Shown: positions 18,004-28,049, counted from the first letter of the stretch. The stretch: 64,000 nucleotides of DNA from Streptomyces sp. DH12 (GCF_020873895.1 NZ_JAHWGT010000002.1:62001-126000), one strand, 5' to 3'. Notes: a model not told the origin generated them from the sequence alone. Program-made: numbers and translations.

Positions 18004-20276
18004 CCGAGTGGGCTGCGCCCAATGCGCAGTTCGGCGCCGTCCGGGCGGACCACGGAGACCAACCGGCCGTCCCCATCGTAGGAGTGGGCGGTGGTGTGAC
18101 CGAGAGGGTCGGTGCAGGTGAGGAGATTGCCCTGGGTGTCGTAGGTGTAGCGGCTGGTGTGGCCGAGTGGGTCGGTGGTGGCGATCACCCGGCAGCCGCT
18201 GTCGATGAGGTGGCAGGTGGTGTGGCCGTCGGCGGTGGTGAGGGTGGTGGTGCGGTGGCCGGTTTCGGGGTTGGGTTCGGTATAGGTCAGGGTGAGCTGG
18301 ACGTAGCCGGCCTCGCCGCCTTCCGCAATGACGCGGTCGCGGTCGTCGTAGGCGTAGTCGTACCGGCTGTTGTTGGAGTCGATCCAGGCGGTGACGCGGC
18401 GGCGGTCGTCGTATACGAAGGTGGTGGTGGCGCCGGAGGGTTTGGTGACGGTGGTGAGGTTGTCCTCCTGGTAGCCGTACCGCATCAAGGGCAGGTCCGT
18501 GCCGCCCTCGCCGGCACCGGCCAAACAGAGCGCGGTGATCCGGCCGTCCGCGGTGGCCAGGTTCACCTGGTGGCCGGCCGAGTGGACGAGGGCCAGCGGC
18601 AGACCGTCGTCGGTGCGGTCGATGGTGATGGTGTGGCCGTTGCGTTCGGTGACGGCTGTCAGCCAGGCGGTTCCGTCGCTTCCGGGTGGGGCGGTGAAGT
18701 GGCGGGTGAGGCCGGTGTCGGGGTCGGTGACCCGGTAGTCGCCGTCAGCGTCCCGGGCCAGCATGGTGAGGGCCCGGCCCGTCTCCGGCCGGGTGGGTGC
18801 GCCCGGAACGGGGTGCGGGTAGGCGATCAGGAGACCGTCGGCGGTGACATGGAGGACGCCGACCGGATCGACCACGAGGCGCTCGTCGACGGTAGAGATC
18901 CAGGACGGGCCGAGGAAGCGGCCGGCTGCGCAGCCGGATTCGGTGCGGCGTGTGAAGACGAGGGGCAGGATGCCGTGGATCGCCAGGTCGGTCTGCGGCA
19001 GGAACATACGGCCGGAGGCGAGGTCGACCGGGTCGGTGCCATCAGTGACGCGTTCGCCGTCGGGGCGGGTGTGGGTGCCCTGGGGGGCGTCGTCGACCAA
19101 CTCGCGTAGGCGGGCGGCGTCGGCGGCGTCCGCGGCGACGCGCACACCCTTGATCGCGGCACCGCCGCCACCGGTGGCCGCGGTCAGCGCCAGGTCGGGG
19201 ATCAGACGACCGAAGCCTTCGTAGGGGTCCTTCATGAAGTCGCTGACCAACTGTTTCCCCGTGCCGACCGGGTCATTGGCGGCGACGACCAGTCCGGCGG
19301 CGAGGCTGTTGAGGTTGGTGGCGTACTCGGCGGGGTGGGTGACGTTGTACGGGTCCAGTGGGTTGAGGCCGCGGACGAAGTTCACCAGCCCGGCGGTGCC
19401 CTTGACGATGCCGCCGCCGACGTGGTCGCTCATGATCTGCCATTCCCGCAGACCGTCGCTCATCTGCTTGGTGTACGACGGCCTCTCGGGTGCCAGATCC
19501 CGCGCAGCGCGGACCGCGCTGCGGGCGGTCTCCGCGGCCGTGTTGCGCTGGGAGCGGGCTGTTGCCAGGAGGTCCTGCGCCTCCTGCATCAGCTTCTTGC
19601 CCGGGTCATCGAACGTTGCGGCGGGACACGGCGGAAGCGTGGAGGGGTCCCGCTGGTCAGCGAGCTGGGCGTTGTACCGGTCGAGGGCCGTGTTGTAGTC
19701 GTCGACCTTCTTGCGATGCGCGTCCGCGGCGTCCTCGGACGCCTGCACGCCCTCCTTCCACTTGTCGATCGCCGTCTGCGCCTGCCGTTGCGCCCAAGTC
19801 ACGGTGCCGGCGAACGCCTCCAGCGCGGCGGCTGCCTTCTCCACCGCATCCGCACCGGTAAACCACTTCGGTGGCTGTGTACCGACCGCCTTGCGTAGCG
19901 CCTCGGCCGCCTCACCCTGCAAGCGCGAGGAGTCCAAGCCTTTCAGGCCGCTGCCAGCGTCATCGAACGCCTTCTGGAAGCCACGCAGCTTGTCGGCGGT
20001 GGAGCGCAGTTTGGCCGGGCTGCCGTGGACCAGTTTGGTCTTGTCCTCGGTCTCCCCGAGGTCCATCTCATCGACTTCGGCGCCCGTCCGGTTGGCGACC
20101 GCACGCGATTGCTCGCGCACCCAGTCCGCACCGGACTCCCAGCCAACGTCGTCGAGCCGGTCCGCGGTCCACTTCCCGGCGTCCTCAACTCGGTTGCCGA
20201 CCCACTCGACACCGCCCTCGACCGCGTTCTCCATCGAGTCCGGCGTGATGTCACTGATGAAGTCGCCGATTCCCAC
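17925..20276 (-). CDS. Rhs-repeat toxin, N-terminal part ending at a frameshift
   Basis: 783 codons from GTG 20276 (GAGGG upstream), 2 nt after the WXG-like gene. Residues 1-~260 are helical and Ala/Glu-rich, resembling a WXG/LXG-type secretion-related domain. At ~400-440 DPVDLASGRMFLPQTD and the following LVFTRR mark the DUF6531/Rhs entry region, then YD repeats run to the end. The last ~25 residues are out of frame: at about 18003 a single missing base (GG where GGG would restore PLGLPTEV) shifts into the other frame, which carries the rest. Restored, the protein would be ~1,584 aa, normal for this class. Either a true disruption or a sequencing error. Confidence 0.85.
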   Translation of the reverse strand: MGIGDFISDITPDSMENAVEGGVEWVGNRVEDAGKWTADRLDDVGWESGADWVREQSRAVANRTGAEVDEMDLGETEDKTKLVHGSPAKLRSTADKLRGFQKAFDDAGSGLKGLDSSRLQGEAAEALRKAVGTQPPKWFTGADAVEKAAAALEAFAGTVTWAQRQAQTAIDKWKEGVQASEDAADAHRKKVDDYNTALDRYNAQLADQRDPSTLPPCPAATFDDPGKKLMQEAQDLLATARSQRNTAAETARSAVRAARDLAPERPSYTKQMSDGLREWQIMSDHVGGGIVKGTAGLVNFVRGLNPLDPYNVTHPAEYATNLNSLAAGLVVAANDPVGTGKQLVSDFMKDPYEGFGRLIPDLALTAATGGGGAAIKGVRVAADAADAARLRELVDDAPQGTHTRPDGERVTDGTDPVDLASGRMFLPQTDLAIHGILPLVFTRRTESGCAAGRFLGPSWISTVDERLVVDPVGVLHVTADGLLIAYPHPVPGAPTRPETGRALTMLARDADGDYRVTDPDTGLTRHFTAPPGSDGTAWLTAVTERNGHTITIDRTDDGLPLALVHSAGHQVNLATADGRITALCLAGAGEGGTDLPLMRYGYQEDNLTTVTKPSGATTTFVYDDRRRVTAWIDSNNSRYDYAYDDRDRVIAEGGEAGYVQLTLTYTEPNPETGHRTTTLTTADGHTTCHLIDSGCRVIATTDPLGHTSRYTYDTQGNLLTCTDPLGHTTAHSYDGDGRLVSVVRPDGAELRIGRSPLGCRRKSWGRTAPARPTRTTSAATASR

Positions 20277-20278
20277 GT

Positions 20279-20932
20279 TCAGTCGCCCTCGTCTTCACCC
20301 TGCTGCACCTGCCGCGCGCGTGCCTGCGGCGACGGGCCGAATGTGTTGTCCAGTACCTGGTCCCACTGCTCGTCGGATATGCCGGCCGTGTCGTTGATCA
20401 TCTGCACCCGCTGCCCGCCCTGCCCTTCGGTCAGAAGTGTGCGACCGGTGTCCTTCCAGGTCTGCTCCATCTCCTGACCGGCCCGGTCGAACGACTCCGC
20501 GCTCCAGTCCGGGTCGAGGTAGTCGCGGGTGAACACGTCACCCCAACCCTGCTGGGTGACCTCCTCTTCCGTGGCATGCGGATTGCCGCCGGCCACGGAG
20601 TTGAGGCCCACCTTCAGGGTGCCCTCGACATACCGGTCGTGCTCCCACTGCGTGCCCGCCGCCAGCCCGAGGCGGTCCGCGATCGCGCTGGCGTCGTTGA
20701 CCAGGGCGCGCACGCCCCACTCCCAGCGCTCGCAGAAGTCCTCGAAGTCGACGGACAGACCGTGGTGCCCGGCCTCCATGCCCGTCATCGACAGCTCCGA
20801 GAAGCCCTTGCCCATCACCGAACCGGTCGCGCCGCCAAGATCACCGAGGCCGTCAATGACGGCGCCCACGCCCTGCGTGAACTTCGCCACCGACGCCTGG
20901 TCGAAACGCAGGTCCCCACCGTCACTGCCCAC
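20279..20932 (-). CDS. WXG100-like helical protein upstream of Rhs
   Basis: 217 aa from GTG 20932 (GAGGAAC upstream); an ATG at 20950 is an alternative. An N-terminal helical stretch (FDQASVAKFTQGVGAVIDGLGDLGGA) resembles ESX/WXG-type secretion partners; the middle contains FEDFCERWEWGVRALVNDASAIADRLGLA. No signal peptide. It overlaps the SseB-like gene by 11 nt and ends 2 nt before rhs, so the three are translationally linked. Inferred role: chaperone or targeting partner for type VII (ESX-like) export of the Rhs protein. The homology is weak by eye and no export machinery is in the window. Confidence 0.6.
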   Translation of the reverse strand: MGSDGGDLRFDQASVAKFTQGVGAVIDGLGDLGGATGSVMGKGFSELSMTGMEAGHHGLSVDFEDFCERWEWGVRALVNDASAIADRLGLAAGTQWEHDRYVEGTLKVGLNSVAGGNPHATEEEVTQQGWGDVFTRDYLDPDWSAESFDRAGQEMEQTWKDTGRTLLTEGQGGQRVQMINDTAGISDEQWDQVLDNTFGPSPQARARQVQQGEDEGD

Positions 20933-21344
20933 GGCCGTCCCGTTCCTCATGCGTGCCGCCGTCGATGGCCACACCGGCCGCGACGATCCCGGTGACCGGC
21001 GGGAAGAACATCGATGCGCTCTCATCGGAGATGTCCACCGCCAGACCGGCCGGTTCACCCAGCGACGGCACCACCTCGTCAACGATCCGCGCGCCCAGGA
21101 GCGCGGCATAGTCCATCGGCCGGTCACCCGGGCCCTGCTGCAGGGCGAATCGGGCAAGCGCCTTCTCGTCGGTGAACCCGCAGATCCACCGCACCCCACC
21201 GGCACGCACCGACCACAGACGCCAGTCGACGAAGGGGACCAGCAGGACCGAACGCCGCATCTCACCCACCAACGCCCGAGGATCACCGACCCCGGCCCGC
21301 CGCTCGGCAATCCGCCCGGCCAACACCGTTCTGGGCAGCTCCAC
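20922..21344 (-). CDS. SseB-like protein
   Basis: 140 aa from GTG 21344 with GGGGAGGGA upstream. The sequence has the SseB-family pattern: LVGEMRRSVLLVPF near the start, WICGFTDEKALARF (~52-65), then a hydrophobic core ending in FPPVTGIVAAGVAIDGG. SseB-domain proteins are frequent in ESX/WXG-associated actinobacterial loci, with no defined activity. It is the first gene of the toxin operon and is followed by an overlapping WXG-like gene. A possible promoter lies 30-60 nt upstream. Confidence 0.7.
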   Translation of the reverse strand: MELPRTVLAGRIAERRAGVGDPRALVGEMRRSVLLVPFVDWRLWSVRAGGVRWICGFTDEKALARFALQQGPGDRPMDYAALLGARIVDEVVPSLGEPAGLAVDISDESASMFFPPVTGIVAAGVAIDGGTHEERDGRGQ

Positions 21345-21375
21345 GGTCGGTCCCTCCCCTTGTCCTCGGTCACCG

Positions 21376-21403
21376 CTGACACCCTGGAACAGACGCTTGT
21401 CAA
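21376..21403 (-). promoter_or_regulatory. Possible promoter of the SseB-WXG-Rhs operon
   Basis: On the minus strand a TTGACA -35 (21398-21403) is followed after 16 nt by TGTCAG, a weak -10, ~32 nt before the SseB start. The -35 is a consensus match; the -10 is poor. Confidence 0.3.
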
Positions 21404-21445
21404 AGTATCAGTGGCTCTCTCAGGAGTTCCGCCAAGGCTGCGCAC

Positions 21446-22368
21446 ACCGCCCTTGGGGCAAGTCCGCGTGGAACAGGGCCGTCCTCGCGGTGCAGTTTCG
21501 AGCGGTCGATGCCGTGGGAGAAGGCGTTCGCGAACTCGTCATCAGGCCTGGTAGCGGATCTCACTCCGGAGTGCTGCCCAGCGAGTTCATCTCAAGGATG
21601 ATCGCCGTACCGATGTGCGGAGGAGCGCTTGGCGCGTGTCCCGACTGTCCGCGACGCGGCCGATCCGAGTGCGCTCCAGTACGTGTGCGAGTTCGCATCC
21701 GAAGTGAGTCGCAGCGGGACCCAGGAGAGGGGGAGCTGGCGGGCCAGCCTGTCCCCGTCCTGAACGGGCGATGGGCTCTCTGTCGTGACGCTCATGTGGC
21801 GCTTTTCCCGATGCAGTGGCAGGTGGCCTGGGGCGCGGCTAAGGCCGCTTGCGGCGGCCGAGATCGCACGGACTTCTCTTCGGGAACAACAGGCTGCGAG
21901 TTGCCTTGGGGCCAGGGCGGGGATACTTCCTCCTGAAGTTGTCTATCTGATGGCCCTGACCAGCGTCGCTGCGGCCGCATGCCCTTGAGCTGCAATGATG
22001 AGCCCTCCAGTGTTTCTCAGAGTTGTGCCGCATCGCGCGGTCGATTCTCGCCACGCGCTCCCCAGCGCCGTTGAAACTTCCCAGATCCTCCGCAGGTAGA
22101 GCTGTTGCCGAGGGCTGTGGTGGCACAGAGGTCAACCCCTTTGAGGTGCTGTCCCGAGCGCGCTGAGTAACTGCCCTGCCTGGGCACAGCAGAAGCCTGG
22201 CGCCGAGCTGATGAGTACGGCGAGGGGCCGCGGGCGGCGCCACGGCGCCTCCGCCACGAGGCCGGCCCCGCGGGTCGTGCATCACGGGCATGGCGGAGGC
22301 GTTGACCTTGATCCGGATCCGGCTCGGGTGCGGCGTCGGCGCGGGGCGCGCCGCGTCGGCGGAGGGGC
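21446..22368. other. Intergenic, no gene recognised
   Basis: 923 bases between the Rhs operon and secDF. A 67-codon minus-strand frame at 21592-21795 (containing LPLSWVPLRLTSDANSHTYW) reads somewhat like protein, but I cannot name it and there is no clear start. Nothing else is seen. Confidence 0.4.
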
Positions 22369-24711
22369 TCACACCACGGCGCCTGAATCCCGCGCCCGTG
22401 CGCGTCGCTCCAGGGGGCCGGGGGCGTCGCTGTTTTTGCTGGGCCGGGGGCGCGCCGGTGGGGCCGGGCGGCTGCCCTCCAGTTGCACGGCGATCGGCAC
22501 GGCGGTGAACACCGTCGACGCCATACCGATCACCACGCCGGCGATCAGGGCGATGGAGAAGTCCGCGAGTGAGTCGCCGCCGAGCACGGCCAGGGCCCCC
22601 AGGATGAAGAGCGCGCCCATACCGGTGTTCACCGTGCGCGGCAGCGTCTTGATGACGGCCCTGTTGGCGGTGGTCTCCAGGTCCGCCGCCGGATCGCGGC
22701 GGCGCGCCTCGCGCACCCGGTCGAAGACGACGACGGTGTCATTGACGGAGTACCCGATGACCGTGAGCAGGGCCGCCAGGAAGACGCTGTCGACGGGCTT
22801 GCCGAGCCAGGCGAACAGGCCCACCACGAGCAGCACGTCGTGCACCATGGCCGAGACCGCGGCGGCGGCGAACGTCCACCGGAACCGTGCGCTGAGGTAG
22901 ACCAGCTGGGCCGCGACGGCGATGCCGAGCGCGATGAGCGCGTGTCGGCGCAGCTCGTCGCCGAGGCTCGGGCCGATCAGCTCGTCCCGCACGACGGTGA
23001 CCTCGCCGCCCTCCTTCGCCAGTGCCGTCCTGATCGTGTGCTGCTGGTCATTGCTCAGCTCGCCGGTGCGTACCGAGATGCCCCCGTCCCCCGACTCCTG
23101 CACCGACGCGCGAGGGAACCCGGCGTCCGCGACCGCCTCCCGCGCCGCGTCCACGTCCACGGGCCTGCTGGTGCCGTACTCCACCAGGCGCCCGCCGGTG
23201 AACTCCACCCCCAGGTCCAGGCCGCGCAGGCCGATCCCGGCGACGGCCACCACGATCAGCATCGCGCTGACGCCGAGCCAGCGGCGCCGGTGGTGCACCA
23301 AGCGGGGTTCGCGGTGCGCGAGCCAGGCACGCACCCGACCGGTGGAGGTGATCCCGGTCAGGCCGGGCCGGTCGCGCACGAAGCGGCGCCGGATCGCGAA
23401 GTCGGCGAGGACCCGGGTGATCACCAGGGCCGAGATCATGGAGACGAGGACACCGATGGAGAGCGTGACGCCGAAGCCCTTGACGGGTCCGGTGGCGAAG
23501 AAGAAGAGCAGCCCTGCCGCGAGCAGCGTGGTCACATTCGAGTCGACGACCGCGCTCCAGGTCTTGTCGAAGCCGGTGCGCAGCGGCTTGTCCAGGCGCA
23601 CCGCACCCGACTTCAGGGCGCGGGCTCCCACGTACTCCTCGCGGGCACGCTCGAAGACCAGCACGTTCGCGTCGACCGCCATGCCGATCGCCAGGACGAA
23701 CCCGGCCAGTCCGGGCAGCGTCAGGGTCGCGCCCAGGGCGACCAGGGCGGCGTAGGAGATCAGCCCGTACAGCGCGAGCGCGATGGTGGCCAGGGCGCCG
23801 AGCAACCGGTAGACGACGAGGATGAACAGACCCGTCAGGGCGAGCCCGATGATCGCGGCCTGGGCGCTGGCGGCGATGGCGTCGGCACCGAGCGTGGGGC
23901 CGACGGTGCGCTGCTCCACGACCTCCACGGGTACCGGCAGCGCGCCGCCCTTGACGAGCGCGGCCAGTTCCCGGGCCTCTTCCCGGCCGAAGCCGCCGGT
24001 GATCTGTGTGGAGCCGCCCACGATGCCGACCTTGCACCCCACCTCCGCGTCGACGCCGGGCGCCGAGAGGACCTTGCCGTCCAGGACGATGGCGACGCGC
24101 CGCTCGGGGGCGCCCTGCGGGGCGCAGGCCGCCGCCCCGGTGATCCGCGCCCACTCCTCGCCCGCCTGCCCGCGGAAGGTGAGCTGGACCATCCAGCCCG
24201 ACATCCTCTGCTGGTCGAGCACCGCCTCGGCGTCCTTGACGCCCTCGCCGGTGAGGGCGGTGGGTCCGAGTTCGAGGAAGGCCCCCGGCTGGTCGGGGTC
24301 GGCCAGGACGCGCGAGCCGTCCCCGGCCGGCCGGCCCTTGTCCGGGTCCTGCTGGTGCGTCGCGCCCCGCACCGGGTGGACGGTCAACTGCGCGGTGCGG
24401 CCGATGACGTCGGCTGCCTCGCGCGGGTCCTGCACGCCGGGCAGCTCGACGAAGACCCGCTGTTCTCCCGATCGGAACAGGCTCGGCTCGGACACGCCGA
24501 GCGCGTCGATCCGCTGACGGAGCACCTCCAGGGCCCGCTCGGTCGACTCGGCATCGGCCTTGGTGACGGGTGAGTCCTTGGTCTCCAGGACGATCTGGGT
24601 GCCGCCGCGCAGGTCGAGGCCGAGGCGGGCGGACTGGGTGAGAGCGAAGAAGAGCGAGGCGGCGATCACGCATAGGGCGACGATCGCCCGCCACACGGGC
24701 GCGCGAGACAT
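22369..24711 (-). CDS. secDF: SecDF fusion protein-export subunit
   Basis: 780 aa from ATG 24711 (GGAGAAC upstream). A single polypeptide contains SecD then SecF. The SecD half has an N-terminal membrane segment, LGLDLRGGTQIVLE, a periplasmic P1 domain with VFVELPGV, then five membrane segments including MAVDANVLVFERAREE. The SecF half has GVEFTGGRLVEYG and ends with TVIGYSVNDTVVVFDRVREAR and the following membrane segments. SecDF uses the proton-motive force to pull preproteins through SecYEG. Streptomyces usually also has separate secD and secF, so this is likely a second copy. A small secreted protein gene lies directly upstream. Confidence 0.93.
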   Translation of the reverse strand: MSRAPVWRAIVALCVIAASLFFALTQSARLGLDLRGGTQIVLETKDSPVTKADAESTERALEVLRQRIDALGVSEPSLFRSGEQRVFVELPGVQDPREAADVIGRTAQLTVHPVRGATHQQDPDKGRPAGDGSRVLADPDQPGAFLELGPTALTGEGVKDAEAVLDQQRMSGWMVQLTFRGQAGEEWARITGAAACAPQGAPERRVAIVLDGKVLSAPGVDAEVGCKVGIVGGSTQITGGFGREEARELAALVKGGALPVPVEVVEQRTVGPTLGADAIAASAQAAIIGLALTGLFILVVYRLLGALATIALALYGLISYAALVALGATLTLPGLAGFVLAIGMAVDANVLVFERAREEYVGARALKSGAVRLDKPLRTGFDKTWSAVVDSNVTTLLAAGLLFFFATGPVKGFGVTLSIGVLVSMISALVITRVLADFAIRRRFVRDRPGLTGITSTGRVRAWLAHREPRLVHHRRRWLGVSAMLIVVAVAGIGLRGLDLGVEFTGGRLVEYGTSRPVDVDAAREAVADAGFPRASVQESGDGGISVRTGELSNDQQHTIRTALAKEGGEVTVVRDELIGPSLGDELRRHALIALGIAVAAQLVYLSARFRWTFAAAAVSAMVHDVLLVVGLFAWLGKPVDSVFLAALLTVIGYSVNDTVVVFDRVREARRRDPAADLETTANRAVIKTLPRTVNTGMGALFILGALAVLGGDSLADFSIALIAGVVIGMASTVFTAVPIAVQLEGSRPAPPARPRPSKNSDAPGPLERRARARDSGAVV

Positions 24712-24773
24712 GGGTTCTCCACGATGGGCAGGCAGACGGAGTCGACGTCTGCGCCGGGCGCGGAGGCGAACGG

Positions 24774-25178
24774 TCAGGCGTCGATGCGGACTTCGGTGCT
24801 CCATCGGGACGGTGGGCCGCGCGGGAAGCGCGGGTGGCCGCACCGGCTCGCCGCCGGGCCCGCGGCCGCCAAGGCCACGGCGGGGCCGCCGACAGCGCGG
24901 TGCGGGGCCGTGTCCCCGGCGCGGGGGCCCAGGCAGCCGTGGAACGGGTACGACAGGGCCTCGGCGTGGCTGAGCACGGGGCGCGCCGCGGTGGCGGGGC
25001 GCCGCGCGTCGGCGGTCGCGGACGCCTGCGCCATCGCCGTCGCGGCCGTGCCCGGCGCGGACGGGCGGGGCGTCGGCACCGACTTGGCCGACACCGGCAG
25101 GAGGAAGGTCAGGACCGCGAGCAGCGCGGAGAGCGCGACGGCGGCCGGGCGCCCGGGGTGTGCGCGGATGTGCTGCAC
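24774..25178 (-). CDS. Small secreted or lipid-exposed protein
   Basis: 134 aa, 62 nt upstream of secDF on the same strand. Residues 1-31 form a signal peptide: basic start, then AAVALSALLAVLTFLLPVSA. The rest is Ala/Pro-rich with two Cys and no domain I recognise. The position suggests cotranscription with secDF. Function unknown; it could be a non-coding frame, but the clear signal peptide argues for a gene. Confidence 0.5.
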   Translation of the reverse strand: MQHIRAHPGRPAAVALSALLAVLTFLLPVSAKSVPTPRPSAPGTAATAMAQASATADARRPATAARPVLSHAEALSYPFHGCLGPRAGDTAPHRAVGGPAVALAAAGPAASRCGHPRFPRGPPSRWSTEVRIDA

Positions 25179-25367
25179 GCCGCTCGCCCTTCGGTCAGGT
25201 CGCCATACGGGGACGGCAGTCGGGCACTGCGAGCCGACGGCTCGGCTCGTCCGGCCGTCAGTGACACGAACGCCGTCGGGCGTCCGGAGGTTCCCACCCC
25301 ACCGCGGCGATGTCCTTGAGGGGTGCGCCTGCGCGTCGCCGGACCGGTGTGGACCGGTTACGGTCGG

Positions 25368-25428
<61 letters not shown>

Positions 25429-25839
25429 AGTCGTCGTCACGTCGGCCTGGCGGCGAACGGCTCGTCGGTGCCGGTGCCGGCCCCGTGGGCGCGCACGCCA
25501 CCGCGAAGGACAGGGCCGTCCCCGCGCCCGTGGGGGAACCAGTCGCGGTGACACGGCGGTCGGCCGGTAGGGCAGTAGTGGTCGGGAGTCAGGGCGTGCC
25601 GGTTGGCGACACGCCGTCCGCTTCCGGTTCAGGCGCTCCGGTCCGAGGACGAAGACCGCCCCTTGCGGCGGTACCAGGCGGCGTCGCGAACCGGCCGGTG
25701 CTCCGGGGCGGGCTCCGGGCGGCGGTGTGCCCCGCCGACGACGACCGCCGACTGGGACCACCCGCAGAAGGCGGGCCGGCCTCGCCGTACGCCACCGCAG
25801 CCGAGCAGGGGAACCGGAGGGAGGGGGCCGAGGCCGGGT

Positions 25840-27504
25840 TCAGGGGCGTGGGCCGTCACTGTCGAAGCGTTCGCCGCCGTCCCCGAGGAGCTGGTCGAGA
25901 ACCTCGGCCGCGGCCATGGCGGCAAGGGGGTACGGCCGCAGGACGAGGTCGGCGCCGGCGGCGGCCAGCTGCTCGGCGTCGCGCTCCGAATGGGCGGTGA
26001 GGGCGACCCTGCCCGGGTAGCCGTGGTGGCGCAGTCCGTGGAGCAGGGCCTTGCCCGTCTCCGGCCGGGGGATGGTGCTGATCACGCAGCGGGCGTGGGT
26101 GAGGGGAAGGTTCTCCAGCAGGTGCATGTCCTCGGCGCTGCCGAACATGGCGGCCACGCCGTCCCGTTCGCTGCGGGCCACGCGGTGCGGATCGAAGTCG
26201 ACGGCCAGGACGCGGTGGCCTGCCCTGCCGAGCTGGTCGGCGATGGCCCCGCCGAAGCGGCCCAGGCCGTAGAGGATCACGTCGGCTTCCTCCTCGTCTC
26301 CGCGGAGGTCACGTTTTCTGCCGTCGGTGCGTTCGAGGACCGACAGCCGCCGTTCGAGGCGGGCGTAGATCTGGTGGGAGTACAGGATGAGGTAGGTGGA
26401 GCCGCCGATGGTGATCAGCCCGACGACGGTGATCAGGCTGACGGTGGCGCCGGTGATGTGGCCGAGGCTGAGGCCGAGGGCGGCCAGGATGAGGGAGAAC
26501 TCGGAGATCTGCGCCACCGTGAGCCCGGCCAGGAACCCCACCCGTACGGGGTAGCGCATGACCGCCATGATCAGCACGACGATCAGCGGGTTGCCGACGA
26601 GCACGAAGACGGAGAAGATCGCCGCCTCGGTGAGCTGTCGGGAGGCGTCGCCGAACTCGAGCCGGGCGCCCAGTTCGAGGAAGAAGAACAGCAGCAGGAA
26701 GTCCCGCAGGCTGACGAGGCGGGCGCCGAGCGCGTCCCGGTACGGCGTGGTGGCGAGCGAGACGCCGGCCAGGAAGGCCCCGACCTCGGAGCTGAAGCCC
26801 ATCCAGTCGCTCAGGGCCGCCACCGACACCGCGAACGCGACGCCGAAGAGGAGCAGCAGCTCCTGTGAGCGCGCCACCTGGTGCAGCACCTTCGGCAGGA
26901 CGTAGCGCATGAGCAGAGCCACCCCGGCCAGCAGCCCGAGGCCCTTGGCGAAGACCAGGGCGACGTCCACGGCCAGGTTGTCACCGGCCTGCCGCCCGAA
27001 CGCGGTCAGGGCGATCATCACCAGGACCACCACGATGTCCTGGACGATGAGGAAGCCGACCGCGATCCGCCCGTGGAGCTGCTCCAGCTCCCGCTTGTCC
27101 GACAGCAGCTTCACGATGATGATCGTGGACGAGAAGGTCAGCGCCACCGCCACGTACAGCGCCGTGACCGTGTCCATGCCCAAGCCGATGGCGATCAGGT
27201 AGCCGACGACCGAGGTGAAGAGAACCTGGCCGAGTCCGGTCGCCAGGGCGATCGGGCCGGTGGTACGGATCAGGTGCAGGTCGAGCCGGAGGCCGACGAG
27301 GAACAGCAGGATCGCGATGCCCATCCGCGCCAGCAGCTCGATCGTGCCGTCCGCCTCCACCCAGCCGAAGCCGGTCGGGCCGACCAGGATGCCCACGCCG
27401 ATGAACGCGACGATCAGCGGCTGCCGCAGGCGTACGGCCAACAGCCCGACGAACGCGGAGATCGCCAGGATGACGGCGGTGAGGGCGAACCCGTGCAACG
27501 CCAT
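25840..27504 (-). CDS. Kef-type cation/proton antiporter with RCK domain
   Basis: 554 aa from ATG 27504; a GTG lies immediately before it. Residues 1-~390 contain about 12 membrane segments of the CPA2 family, with a conserved FLVGLRLDL and FSSTIIIVKLL in the transport core and VGAFLAGVSLA. A soluble C-terminal RCK/TrkA-N domain starts near 410 with ILYGLGRFGGAIADQL, a Rossmann nucleotide-binding loop. Likely a K+ or Na+/H+ antiporter regulated by NAD(H) or another nucleotide at the inner membrane. The upstream gene remnant is a universal stress protein, a common partner of such antiporters. Confidence 0.9.
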   Translation of the reverse strand: MALHGFALTAVILAISAFVGLLAVRLRQPLIVAFIGVGILVGPTGFGWVEADGTIELLARMGIAILLFLVGLRLDLHLIRTTGPIALATGLGQVLFTSVVGYLIAIGLGMDTVTALYVAVALTFSSTIIIVKLLSDKRELEQLHGRIAVGFLIVQDIVVVLVMIALTAFGRQAGDNLAVDVALVFAKGLGLLAGVALLMRYVLPKVLHQVARSQELLLLFGVAFAVSVAALSDWMGFSSEVGAFLAGVSLATTPYRDALGARLVSLRDFLLLFFFLELGARLEFGDASRQLTEAAIFSVFVLVGNPLIVVLIMAVMRYPVRVGFLAGLTVAQISEFSLILAALGLSLGHITGATVSLITVVGLITIGGSTYLILYSHQIYARLERRLSVLERTDGRKRDLRGDEEEADVILYGLGRFGGAIADQLGRAGHRVLAVDFDPHRVARSERDGVAAMFGSAEDMHLLENLPLTHARCVISTIPRPETGKALLHGLRHHGYPGRVALTAHSERDAEQLAAAGADLVLRPYPLAAMAAAEVLDQLLGDGGERFDSDGPRP

Positions 27505-27594
27505 CACCCCCGTCCCGCCGCAGTCGGCGGCCCGCCGCGGTCCCCGGCGGCGAAGCGGGACGGCGGTCCGGTCATCTCCTCGCCTCCCGAACGG

Positions 27595-28049
27595 TCAGGC
27601 ATCGCACCGGGCACGCCGCCTCACGTGCTGGGCAACGCTGCCCGGCAAGGCGTGGACCGCCTCCGACCGCGCCCCGTGCCGACCACGATCGGATCGGTCC
27701 CATGGAGCCCGGCCCTTCCGGGACGGCGCGGGCGCCTCGGCCGCGCGCCGCGACTCCCCGAGGTGACCAGCGGACGAGGCGGGACCGGGGATGGCAGCGA
27801 ACCCACCAAGCGCTCGACCCGGGGCCTGCCTCCTCCGGACACGCGTGCCGCAGGTGCGACGGCTCCTTCTCGCCTCACGCCGTGCGTCCGCGTCAGGGGT
27901 TCCACCGGCTCGGCGCAGACATGCACCACGCCTCCTTGTACTCCACGGTTCCGCAGCCCCGCCCACTCCGCCAGCCGAGGGCGGCCCCCGGCACCGCCAT
28001 GCATCTCCGCGACAGCGCTTCGGGGGTGCAAGGGCCCTCGGGAAGACAC
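27595..28049 (-). pseudogene. Decayed universal stress protein (UspA-like)
   Basis: No intact frame, but pieces of a UspA-type protein appear in order across two frames: GVVHVCAEPVEP (beta2 region, ~27960-27925), DPIVVGTGRGR (~27700) and, one frame over, LPGSVAQHVRRRARC, matching the family C-terminus (GSVxxxVxxxAxCPV) near 27605-27650. This implies frameshifts and loss of the nucleotide-binding end. 27505-27594 and 28050-28256 show no recognisable gene. The fragment calls rest on my eye only. Confidence 0.45.
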
